The position numbers and the translations under genes were made by a program. This document shows, in pieces, positions 42,280 through 50,338 of a stretch of DNA of 64,000 bases; position 1 is the first letter of the stretch; each line of letters starts with the position of its first letter. A model generated the notes under the pieces. It had not been told where the DNA came from and did not search any database. It saw only the letters and a program-made list of their open reading frames with translations. The DNA is from Shewanella algae (GTDB lineage: Bacteria; Pseudomonadota; Gammaproteobacteria; Enterobacterales; Shewanellaceae). The DNA lies in the NCBI RefSeq assembly GCF_009183365.2, contig NZ_CP068230.1, positions 1,207,001-1,271,000 of the forward strand. The letters run 5' to 3'.

Positions 42280-44244
42280 TTGAGTGACATGGCAAAAAAT
42301 TTGATTCTCTGGGTGGTCATCGCCGTGGTGCTGATGTCCGTGTTCCAGGGTTACTCCCCCTCTTCTTCGTCAGCGCAGAAGATGGATTATTCGACTTTCC
42401 TGGACGATGTTCGTAGCGGCCAAGTCAGTAACGTTGAAGTGAAAAGCGACCAACGTACGATTGAAGGCGTCAAAAAGTCCGGTGAAAAGTTCACCACCAT
42501 TATGCCCTTGTATGACCAGGATCTGATCAATGACCTGGATCGTAAAGGCATCCGCATGAAAGGGCAGGAAGCCGAAGAGTCAGGTTTCCTGACACAGATC
42601 TTCATCTCCTGGTTCCCCATGTTGCTGCTTATCGGGGTGTGGATCTTCTTTATGCGACAGATGCAGGGCGGTGGCGGTAAAGGCGCCATGTCCTTTGGCA
42701 AGAGTAAAGCCAAGCTGATGAGCGAAGATCAGATTAAGACTACCTTTGCCGATGTGGCCGGTTGTGACGAGGCCAAGGAAGAGGTGAAGGAGATGGTGGA
42801 TTATCTGCGTGATCCCACCAAATTCCAGAAACTCGGTGGCCGTATTCCTACCGGTGTCTTGATGGTTGGTCCCCCAGGTACAGGTAAAACCTTGCTTGCC
42901 AAGGCGATTGCCGGTGAAGCAAAGGTGCCTTTCTTTACCATCTCAGGTTCTGACTTTGTGGAAATGTTTGTCGGTGTCGGTGCCTCCCGGGTACGTGACA
43001 TGTTCGAGCAAGCCAAAAAGTCGGCTCCATGCATCATCTTTATCGATGAAATCGATGCCGTTGGCCGTCAGCGTGGTGCCGGGCTCGGTGGTGGTCACGA
43101 CGAGCGTGAGCAAACATTGAACCAGATGTTGGTGGAAATGGATGGCTTTGAAGGTAATGAAGGTATTATCGTTATCGCCGCAACCAACCGTCCAGACGTA
43201 TTGGATGCCGCTCTGCTGCGTCCAGGCCGTTTCGACCGCCAGGTTGTAGTGGGGCTGCCGGATGTTCGTGGCCGTGAGCAAATTCTTAAAGTGCACATGC
43301 GTAAAGTGCCTTTGGGTGACGATGTTAAAGCCAGTGTAATTGCTCGTGGTACACCAGGGTTCTCAGGTGCGGATCTTGCCAACCTGGTTAACGAGGCTGC
43401 ACTGTTTGCCGCTCGCGGTAATCGCCGTGTGGTGACCATGGAAGAGTTTGAGAGTGCCAAAGACAAGATCATGATGGGCGCCGAACGCCGCTCCATGGTG
43501 ATGTCTGAGTCCGAGAAAGAGATGACGGCTTACCACGAAGCCGGCCACGCGATTGTGGGCTATCTGGTGCCTGAGCACGACCCTGTGCATAAGGTAACCA
43601 TTATCCCTCGAGGCCGGGCCTTGGGTGTGACCTTCTTCCTGCCGGAAGCCGATGCCATCAGTGAGAGCCGCCAGAAGCTGGAGAGTAAGATCTCTGTGGC
43701 CTACGGTGGTCGACTGGCCGAAGAGATTATCTTTGGCACTGAAAAAGTCTCTACCGGTGCATCTCAGGACATTAAATATGCTACGGCCATTGCCCGTAAC
43801 ATGGTGACCCAGTGGGGCTTCTCCGAGAAACTCGGTCCGCTGCTGTATGCAGAGGAAGAGGGTGAAGTATTCCTGGGCCGCTCCATGGCCAAGTCCAAGC
43901 ATATGTCTGATGAGACTGCGGCCATCATAGACTCTGAAATCAAGGCCATCATTGACCGCAACTACCAGCGTGCCAAACAACTGCTGGATGAGAATATGGA
44001 CGTACTGCACGCGATGAAAGATGCGTTGATGAAGTATGAGACCATAGACTCGCGCCAGATAGAGGACCTGATGGAGCGCCGCGAAGTGCGTCCTCCGGTC
44101 GATTGGCAGCTGGACGACAATGGCTCTTCCAACGGCAATAATGGCAGTAAAGGTGCCAAGCCTGAAGAGACTGAAGTTGAAGAGCATGAGCCGAGTGATA
44201 CTGCTGCAGATTTGGGCAAACCCGGCGAGAGCCCACTGAAATAA
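42280..44244 (+). CDS. ftsH: ATP-dependent zinc metalloprotease FtsH
   Basis: 654-aa hexameric membrane protease degrading sigma32, LpxC and misfolded membrane proteins. Two N-terminal membrane helices (LILWVVIAVVLMSVFQG and FISWFPMLLLIGVWIFFM) flank a periplasmic domain. Walker A GPPGTGKT is at about 197-204, the SRH in the AAA domain, and the zinc site HEAGH at about 419-423. TTG at 42280 with TGAGG upstream gives MSDMAKN; the in-frame ATG at 42289 is the other possible start. C-terminus is Ser/Asn/Glu-rich. Coupled to rlmE and terminated before folP. Confidence 0.97.
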   Translation: MSDMAKNLILWVVIAVVLMSVFQGYSPSSSSAQKMDYSTFLDDVRSGQVSNVEVKSDQRTIEGVKKSGEKFTTIMPLYDQDLINDLDRKGIRMKGQEAEESGFLTQIFISWFPMLLLIGVWIFFMRQMQGGGGKGAMSFGKSKAKLMSEDQIKTTFADVAGCDEAKEEVKEMVDYLRDPTKFQKLGGRIPTGVLMVGPPGTGKTLLAKAIAGEAKVPFFTISGSDFVEMFVGVGASRVRDMFEQAKKSAPCIIFIDEIDAVGRQRGAGLGGGHDEREQTLNQMLVEMDGFEGNEGIIVIAATNRPDVLDAALLRPGRFDRQVVVGLPDVRGREQILKVHMRKVPLGDDVKASVIARGTPGFSGADLANLVNEAALFAARGNRRVVTMEEFESAKDKIMMGAERRSMVMSESEKEMTAYHEAGHAIVGYLVPEHDPVHKVTIIPRGRALGVTFFLPEADAISESRQKLESKISVAYGGRLAEEIIFGTEKVSTGASQDIKYATAIARNMVTQWGFSEKLGPLLYAEEEGEVFLGRSMAKSKHMSDETAAIIDSEIKAIIDRNYQRAKQLLDENMDVLHAMKDALMKYETIDSRQIEDLMERREVRPPVDWQLDDNGSSNGNNGSKGAKPEETEVEEHEPSDTAADLGKPGESPLK

Positions 44245-44263
44245 GCCTACTCTGAGGTAAAAG

Positions 44264-44287
44264 AAAACCCCGCAAGGGGTTTTCTTG
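44264..44287 (+). terminator. Terminator after ftsH
   Basis: AAAACCCC/GGGGTTTT (44264-44271, 44276-44283) around GCAA, a stable tetraloop hairpin. Confidence 0.8.
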
Positions 44288-44357
44288 TTTCTGCCTGAAG
44301 GCACAATAATAAATCCAATAAAGATGTTCTCGCGCTTGACGCGTAAGGGAGTAAAGA

Positions 44358-45194
44358 GTGTTTGAACTAAAGTCCGGTGCTCACAAACTACTACTCGATG
44401 AGCCCAAGGTAATGGGGATCCTCAATGTAACCCCGGATTCATTTTCCGATGGCGGCCGCTTTTCTTCCTTTGAACTGGCCTGCCGCCACGCCGACCAAAT
44501 GGTGGCCGATGGCGCCGTGTTTATCGATATCGGCGGCGAGTCCACCCGGCCCGGAGCTGCCGATGTCAGCGTCGATGAGGAGCTTTCCCGGGTTGTTCCC
44601 TTGGTGGAGTATATTGTCGCCAAGTATCCCCACATCTGGATCTCTTTGGATACCAGTAAAGCCGAAGTGATGCGCGCCGGTATCAATGCCGGCGCTCACC
44701 TTATCAATGATGTGCGGGCCTTGCAGGAGCCCGGCGCCCTACAAGCCGCTGCTGAGCTGCAGGTACCTGTATGCCTGATGCATATGCAAGGACAACCCAG
44801 AACCATGCAGAATGCGCCCCACTATGAGGATCTGCTTGCCGAGGTGAATGACTTCTTTGCCAAGCGCATTGAGGCCTGTATTGATGCGGGGATCGCCAGA
44901 GAGGCAATATTGCTGGATCCGGGTTTTGGATTTGGCAAGACGCTGGAACACAATTATCATCTGCTGGCTCATTTGCAAGAGCTGGCAAAATTTGATCTGC
45001 CTTTACTTATCGGACTATCGCGAAAGAGTATGATAGGAAATCTGCTTGAGCGCAGTGTCGACAACAGATTGGCAGGTAGCCTGGCGGGCGCCATGTTGGC
45101 TGCTCAGCGGGGCGCACATATTATTCGGGTACATGATGTTGCAGAGACCAGCGATGTACTCAAGGTCATGGCAGCAACCAAGCAGTTTGGATAA
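44358..45194 (+). CDS. folP: Dihydropteroate synthase
   Basis: 278-aa enzyme joining p-aminobenzoate to the pterin diphosphate in folate synthesis; the target of sulfonamides. GTG start with AAGGGAG upstream. Visible motifs: MGILNVTPDSFSDGGRF, DIGGESTRPGA with the pterin and pABA contacts, NDVRAL, DPGFGFGKT and LPLLIGLSRKSMIG. Length matches E. coli FolP (282). It lies between ftsH and glmM, the classical order. Confidence 0.97.
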   Translation: MFELKSGAHKLLLDEPKVMGILNVTPDSFSDGGRFSSFELACRHADQMVADGAVFIDIGGESTRPGAADVSVDEELSRVVPLVEYIVAKYPHIWISLDTSKAEVMRAGINAGAHLINDVRALQEPGALQAAAELQVPVCLMHMQGQPRTMQNAPHYEDLLAEVNDFFAKRIEACIDAGIAREAILLDPGFGFGKTLEHNYHLLAHLQELAKFDLPLLIGLSRKSMIGNLLERSVDNRLAGSLAGAMLAAQRGAHIIRVHDVAETSDVLKVMAATKQFG

Positions 45195-45292
45195 AGACTG
45201 CGCCGTGACTTCATAGGTTTCAGGCCGGCGGGTCAGCCGGCATTAGGTTTACAGTATATAGAATAACCATTCAAAGATGGTTCTCAGTAGGA

Positions 45293-46630
45293 GTGAGCGT
45301 GAGAAAGTTTTTTGGTACGGACGGGATCCGCGGCAAGGTTGGAGCGGGCAAGATGACTCCGGAGCTGGCACTTAAGCTTGGCTGGGCTGCCGGTAGGGTC
45401 TTGTCCCGCAGTGGTACCCGTAAAGTGATTATAGGCAAGGATACCCGGATCTCAGGTTATCTGTTCGAGTCGGCGTTGGAAGCCGGCCTGTCTGCCGCCG
45501 GACTCAATGTGATGTTAATGGGGCCCATGCCGACGCCGGCAGTCGCCTACCTGACCCGAACATTCCGCGCCGAGGCGGGGGTCGTTATCAGTGCATCTCA
45601 CAATCCCTACTATGACAACGGCATCAAGTTTTTCTCCACAGATGGCAGCAAGCTGGATGACGAACTGGAACTGGAGATTGAAGCCGAGCTGGAAAAACCT
45701 CTGGTTTGTGTTGAGTCGCACCTGCTGGGGAAAGTCTCCCGTATCGATGATGCCGCCGGTCGTTATATCGAATATTGCAAAGGTAACTTCCCGGCGGATC
45801 AAACCCTCGCCGGGCTCAAGATAGTGGTGGATTGTGCTCACGGCGCTACCTATCACATTGCTCCCAATGTGTTCCGCGAACTGGGCGCCGAGGTAGTGAC
45901 CATAGGGGATAAACCCAATGGCATCAACATCAATGATCAGGTTGGCGCGACCTCCATGGCCAAGATTTGTGAGACCGTGGTCAGCGAAGGCGCCGATCTG
46001 GGTATCGCGCTCGATGGCGACGGTGACCGTATCATGATGGTCAATCGACAGGGTGAAGTGATAGACGGCGATCAGATCCTCTATATTCTTGCCTGCGACG
46101 CCCAAAAGCGCGGCATTCTTAAAGGCGGGGTTGTCGGTACCCTGATGTCCAATCTTGGACTCGAATTGGCACTCAAACAGCTCAATATCCCCTTTGCCCG
46201 TTCCAAAGTCGGCGACCGCTATGTAATGGAACTGCTGAAAGAGAAAGATTGGCGTATAGGGGGGGAGAACTCAGGCCATATCCTCAATCTGGATCATGGT
46301 ACTACGGGTGATGGCATAGTGGCAGGTATTCTGGTGCTGGCGGCCATGCGTCGTCACAACGCCTCGCTGGACGAGTTGACTGAATCTATGAAGATGTTGC
46401 CTCAGGTCCTTATTAATGTTCGCTTTGAAGGCAACTCAGATCCGCTGGCATCACAACTGGTGAAAGACGCCCAGGCTCAGGTTGAGTCGCAACTTGGTGA
46501 GCGCGGCCGGGTCCTGCTGCGTAAATCCGGTACTGAGCCTTTGATCCGGGTGATGGTGGAAGGGGACGATGAAGCCCAGGTGCGCGCCCATGCCGAAACC
46601 ATTGCCACCGCAGTCAAACAAGCGGTTTAA
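45293..46630 (+). CDS. glmM: Phosphoglucosamine mutase
   Basis: Converts glucosamine-6-phosphate to glucosamine-1-phosphate for UDP-GlcNAc, the start of peptidoglycan and LPS synthesis. The 445-aa product begins SVRKFFGTDGIRG; the catalytic phosphoserine is Ser102 in ISASHNPYYDNG, the metal loop is DGDGDR near residue 240, and the phosphate-binding RKSGTEPLIRVM is near the end. Two GTG codons, 45293 and 45299, could start it; the first gives the usual family length, the second has the better spacing from TAGGAG. Confidence 0.97.
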   Translation: MSVRKFFGTDGIRGKVGAGKMTPELALKLGWAAGRVLSRSGTRKVIIGKDTRISGYLFESALEAGLSAAGLNVMLMGPMPTPAVAYLTRTFRAEAGVVISASHNPYYDNGIKFFSTDGSKLDDELELEIEAELEKPLVCVESHLLGKVSRIDDAAGRYIEYCKGNFPADQTLAGLKIVVDCAHGATYHIAPNVFRELGAEVVTIGDKPNGININDQVGATSMAKICETVVSEGADLGIALDGDGDRIMMVNRQGEVIDGDQILYILACDAQKRGILKGGVVGTLMSNLGLELALKQLNIPFARSKVGDRYVMELLKEKDWRIGGENSGHILNLDHGTTGDGIVAGILVLAAMRRHNASLDELTESMKMLPQVLINVRFEGNSDPLASQLVKDAQAQVESQLGERGRVLLRKSGTEPLIRVMVEGDDEAQVRAHAETIATAVKQAV

Positions 46631-46812
46631 ACTGGCCTTTTTTAGCTTAATCAAAGTAAAATTAATGACTTAAGCTGGAATTGTGAGCGATTTACTGAGT
46701 GCGAGCGCAAAAAGTAGCCGAACACACAGTAAATCGCAAAAATTCCGTAATCAGGTATTGTAAGTTAATAAGTGGTTCGCTATTATTCACGCCGCTTTCA
46801 GAGGAGATGGTG
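46631..46812. other. glmM-tpiA intergenic region
   Basis: No gene: a frame open from 46699 runs into tpiA but is not homologous in its first 38 codons. AT-rich, likely holds the tpiA promoter. Confidence 0.5.
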
Positions 46813-47595
46813 ATGGCACTCAGACGTCCAATGGTAGCAGGCAACTGGAAAATGAATGGCAGCGCGCAGTTGGCGCAAGAGTTGTTCAAGAAGTTTGCCA
46901 CCAAGCTACATAATGATTCTGTTGAAGTGGTTTTATGCCCACCAGCAATTTACCTGGAAAGCGTAAGGCAACTGCTCGAAACTAACAGAGAAACCCTGAA
47001 CGGTTCTCTGGTTAGAATGGGGGCTCAAAACCTGAGTCAGCACGATTTTGGTGCCTACACAGGTGAAACCTCAGGGCGGATGCTGAAAGATGCCGGCTGT
47101 CGTTATGTGATAATCGGTCACTCGGAACGCCGCCGTATGTACGGTGAGACGAGTAATATAGTGGCAGAGAAATTTGCCGCAGCTCAAAAGCACGGTTTGA
47201 CCCCGATACTTTGTGTCGGTGAATCGGGCCCGGCTCGTGAAGCAAGACGTACCTTCGAGGTGCTTGCCGAGGAGTTGGATGTGGTAATCGAAAAGAACGG
47301 TACCATGGCTTTTGATAATGCGATCATCGCCTATGAACCCCTTTGGGCTGTAGGGACAGGAAAGAGCGCAACACCGGAGCAGGCACAAGAAGTTCACGCG
47401 TTTATACGCAATCGCCTCTCTGAAGTGTCCCCTTATATCGGGGAAAATATCAGGATCTTGTACGGCGGCAGTGTCACACCGAGTAATGCTGCAGATTTAT
47501 TCGCCCAACCTGATGTGGATGGTGGACTGATAGGCGGTGCTAGCTTAAACTCTACCGAATTCTTGAGTTTATGTACGATAGCAATGAGCGCTTAA
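46813..47595 (+). CDS. tpiA: Triosephosphate isomerase
   Basis: Interconverts dihydroxyacetone phosphate and glyceraldehyde 3-phosphate. The 260-aa product starts ALRRPMVAGNWKMNGSAQLA with the substrate Asn-Lys; the catalytic His is in IIGHSERR and the Glu in AYEPLWAVGTGKSATP; GGSVTPSNA and LIGGASL are the phosphate loops. AGAGGAG before ATG 46813 settles the start. secG starts one base after the stop, so the two are cotranscribed. Confidence 0.97.
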   Translation: MALRRPMVAGNWKMNGSAQLAQELFKKFATKLHNDSVEVVLCPPAIYLESVRQLLETNRETLNGSLVRMGAQNLSQHDFGAYTGETSGRMLKDAGCRYVIIGHSERRRMYGETSNIVAEKFAAAQKHGLTPILCVGESGPAREARRTFEVLAEELDVVIEKNGTMAFDNAIIAYEPLWAVGTGKSATPEQAQEVHAFIRNRLSEVSPYIGENIRILYGGSVTPSNAADLFAQPDVDGGLIGGASLNSTEFLSLCTIAMSA

Positions 47596-47596
47596 T

Positions 47597-47902
47597 ATGA
47601 AAGAAGTACTGATGGTTATTTACTTGTTGGTAGCTTTGGGTCTGGTTGGACTCATCCTTATCCAGCAAGGCAAAGGGGCTGACATGGGCGCATCTTTTGG
47701 TGCCGGTGCTTCAGGAACCCTGTTCGGTTCAGCAGGTTCAGGTAACTTTCTGACCCGTACAACGGCGATTCTCGCTATCGCGTTTTTCACTCTCAGCCTG
47801 GTTATCGGCAATATGAGTGCACATCACGTGAAGCAGGAAACCAACATTATGGGGCCTGACGTAGAACAGACCCAACAGTCTGAGACCAAAATTCCAGACT
47901 AA
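47597..47902 (+). CDS. secG: Protein translocase subunit SecG
   Basis: 101-aa two-helix SecYEG subunit. Helix one VIYLLVALGLVGLILIQQG, then the cytoplasmic loop GADMGASFGAGASGTLFGSA, which is the SecG signature, then helix two TTAILAIAFFTLSLVIGN, and a hydrophilic tail. It inverts topology during translocation in E. coli. It begins one base after the tpiA stop and precedes tRNA-Leu by 10 bases, so tRNA release from the same transcript is possible. Confidence 0.95.
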   Translation: MKEVLMVIYLLVALGLVGLILIQQGKGADMGASFGAGASGTLFGSAGSGNFLTRTTAILAIAFFTLSLVIGNMSAHHVKQETNIMGPDVEQTQQSETKIPD

Positions 47903-47912
47903 TACCGAATAT

Positions 47913-47999
47913 GCCGAGGTGGTGAAATTGGTAGACGCGCAGCCTTGAGGTGGCTGTGACCTAACGGTCGTGCGGGTTCAAGTCCCGCTCTCGGCACCA
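47913..47999 (+). tRNA. tRNA-Leu (GAG)
   Basis: 87-base class II tRNA, from GCCGAGG to CTCGGCACCA, anticodon GAG at 47947-47949 inside CTTGAGG. The long variable arm (GTGACCTAACGGTCGT) and the TTCAAGTC loop are present, and CCA is encoded. Same place as in E. coli, after secG. Confidence 0.97.
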
Positions 48000-48080
48000 A
48001 TCTTTAACTGAGAAATGGATGTGAAATTTTCCTCAGTTATTGCAAGTAAAAACTGAAATCAGTAAACTTGCAGCAGTTGA

Positions 48081-48157
<77 letters not shown>

Positions 48158-48221
48158 GCTCCCAGTGATGAATTGCGCTACTCTACAATTCATCCTGTTT
48201 ACAGGTTCTTGAACATAATGA

Positions 48222-48244
48222 CCTCGTGATTACGGGGTTTTTTG
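48222..48244 (+). terminator. First attenuator between tRNA-fMet and rimP
   Basis: CCTCGT (48222-48227) pairs with ACGGGG (48232-48237; one U-G pair), then seven T. Confidence 0.8.
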
Positions 48245-48292
48245 TTATCTGGGACTTTTAAATTTGCTGCCTTTTACGGCAGCTCAATACTG

Positions 48293-48314
48293 GGGCTATT
48301 AATAGCCCTTTTTT
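48293..48314 (+). terminator. Second attenuator immediately before rimP
   Basis: Perfect palindrome GGGCTATTAATAGCCC (48293-48308) followed by six T, 18 bases before the rimP start. Two terminators in series put rimP-nusA-infB behind an antitermination or read-through gate. Confidence 0.85.
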
Positions 48315-48331
48315 GTTTTTCGGGGGTTACC

Positions 48332-48787
48332 TTGGCAACATTAGAATCCAGACTCACAGAAATGCTTACTCCAGCAGTGGAAGGCTTAGGCTACCAGCTC
48401 TGGGGTATTGAATTTGTTAAGGCCGGCAAGCATTCAACCTTGCGGCTATTTATTGACAGTGAGAACGGCATTAATATTGAAGACTGTGCCAATGCCAGTC
48501 GTCAGGCGAGCGCCATTCTGGATGTCGAGGACCCTATCACTTCCGAATACACTCTGGAAGTCTCCTCTCCCGGTCTCGACAGGCCGCTGTTCACCTCTGA
48601 GCAATATGGTATGTACCTTGGAGAGGAAGCAAAGATTCAACTGACTATGCCGGTAGCGGGTAGTCGTAACTTAAAAGGTACCATCACTAAGGTGGACGGG
48701 CAGATGCTCACCCTGACAGTGGATGGAAAAGACTTGATTATTGCCTTGGATAACATCCGTAAAGGCAACCTGATCGCTAAGTTTTGA
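48332..48787 (+). CDS. rimP: Ribosome maturation factor RimP
   Basis: 151-aa factor for 30S assembly. A TTG at 48332 gives ATLESRLTEMLTPAVEGLGY, the family N-terminus; upstream codons in the frame belong to the leader terminators and are not coding. The conserved LRLFIDSENGINIEDCANAS and EVSSPGLDRPLFT segments are clear. GGGGG seven bases before the TTG is an unusual but usable ribosome binding site. Followed by nusA after 27 bases. Confidence 0.95.
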   Translation: MATLESRLTEMLTPAVEGLGYQLWGIEFVKAGKHSTLRLFIDSENGINIEDCANASRQASAILDVEDPITSEYTLEVSSPGLDRPLFTSEQYGMYLGEEAKIQLTMPVAGSRNLKGTITKVDGQMLTLTVDGKDLIIALDNIRKGNLIAKF

Positions 48788-48814
48788 TGGTTTCAAGGTG
48801 AACGAGGCAAGACG

Positions 48815-50314
48815 ATGAATAAAGATATTTTGCTGGTCGCTGAAGCGGTTTCCAACGAAAAGGCTGTACCGCGCGAAAAGATTTTCGAGGCGCTCGAAAT
48901 TGCGCTGGCTACCGCAACCAAGAAAAAGTATGAAGGCGATATCGATGTTCGTGTTGCCATAGATCGCAAAACCGGCGACTACGAGACTTTTCGCCGCTGG
49001 TTGGTGGTTGATGATAACGGTGAAGCGTTGGAAAACCCTTACCGTGAAATCACTCTGGAAGCGGCTCGTTATGAGAACCCTGAGATCCAGCCTGGTGAGT
49101 TCATTGAGGATGAAATTGATTCGGTACAATTTGACCGTATCACCACTCAAACCGCCAAGCAGGTGATAGTACAGAAAGTCCGTGAAGCCGAGCGTGCCCA
49201 AATCGTCGAGCAGTTTATCGACAAAGAAGGTGATTTGGTTACCGGTGTGGTCAAAAAGAGCAACCGCGACAGCGTAGTGGTTGATCTCGGCAACAACGCA
49301 GATGGCGTGCTGTTCAAAGAAGATCTGATCTCCCGTGAGACTTTCCGTCCGGGTGACCGTGTACGTTCTCTGTTGTATGCAGTGCGTCCCGAGGCCCGTG
49401 GTGCTCAGTTGTTCCTGACTCGCACCAAGCCAGAGATGCTGATCGAACTGTTCCGTGTTGAAGTACCGGAAATTGCCGATGAGATGATCGAAGTGATGGG
49501 CGCCGCCCGTGACCCAGGTTCACGGGCCAAGATCGCCGTGAAATCAAACGATCGTCGTATCGACCCTATCGGTGCCTGCGTAGGTATGCGTGGAGCCCGG
49601 GTACAGGCCGTATCCAATGAGCTCGGTGGTGAGCGTGTTGACATAGTGCTTTGGGACGATAACCCGGCACAATTTGTTATCAACGCCATGGCACCGGCCG
49701 ATGTGGCCTCAATTATTGTTGACGAAGATAACCACTCAATGGATATCGCCGTCGAAGCCGATAGTCTGGCACAAGCTATCGGCCGCAATGGTCAAAACGT
49801 TCGTTTGGCGACACAGCTGACCGGCTGGGTACTGAACGTGATGACAGTGGAAGACATGAACAAGAAACATCAGGCCGAAAGCGCCAAAGTGATGGAGCTG
49901 TTCATGGGTGCGTTGGATGTGGACGAAGATTTCGCCCAGGTGCTGGCCGACGAAGGATTCACCTCTCTGGAAGAGGTGGCTTATGTTCCTGTTTCCGAGC
50001 TGTTGGCCATCGAAGGATTTGATGAAGACATAGTTGCCGCATTGCGTGAGCGCGCCAAGGCTGCCTTGTCTACCCGTGCACTGGCATCCGAAGAAGCACT
50101 GGATGGTGCCGAACCGAGTGAAGAGTTGTTGTCCATGCCTGGAATGGAGCGCCACCTGGCCTACGTTCTGGCAAGCATGGGTGTGATAACTCTGGAAGAT
50201 TTAGCCGAGCAAGGCATTGACGATTTGATCGAAATTGAAGAATTGACAGAAGAAAAAGCAGGTGAGCTCATCATGGCAGCCCGCAACATCTGTTGGTTTG
50301 GCGAAGAAGCATAG
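48815..50314 (+). CDS. nusA: Transcription termination/antitermination factor NusA
   Basis: 499-aa polymerase-binding protein. Order: N-terminal polymerase-binding domain, S1 domain (VTGVVKKSNRDSVVVDLGNN), KH1 and KH2 (GACVGMRGARVQAV, AIGRNGQNVRLA), and two C-terminal acidic repeats (DEDFAQVLADEGFTSLEEVA; GMERHLAYVLASMGVITLED), as in E. coli NusA. NusA controls pausing, termination and its own operon, and the paired terminators in the leader give it a place to act. Confidence 0.97.
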   Translation: MNKDILLVAEAVSNEKAVPREKIFEALEIALATATKKKYEGDIDVRVAIDRKTGDYETFRRWLVVDDNGEALENPYREITLEAARYENPEIQPGEFIEDEIDSVQFDRITTQTAKQVIVQKVREAERAQIVEQFIDKEGDLVTGVVKKSNRDSVVVDLGNNADGVLFKEDLISRETFRPGDRVRSLLYAVRPEARGAQLFLTRTKPEMLIELFRVEVPEIADEMIEVMGAARDPGSRAKIAVKSNDRRIDPIGACVGMRGARVQAVSNELGGERVDIVLWDDNPAQFVINAMAPADVASIIVDEDNHSMDIAVEADSLAQAIGRNGQNVRLATQLTGWVLNVMTVEDMNKKHQAESAKVMELFMGALDVDEDFAQVLADEGFTSLEEVAYVPVSELLAIEGFDEDIVAALRERAKAALSTRALASEEALDGAEPSEELLSMPGMERHLAYVLASMGVITLEDLAEQGIDDLIEIEELTEEKAGELIMAARNICWFGEEA

Positions 50315-50338
50315 TCGATCAACAGGGGGATTTAACTG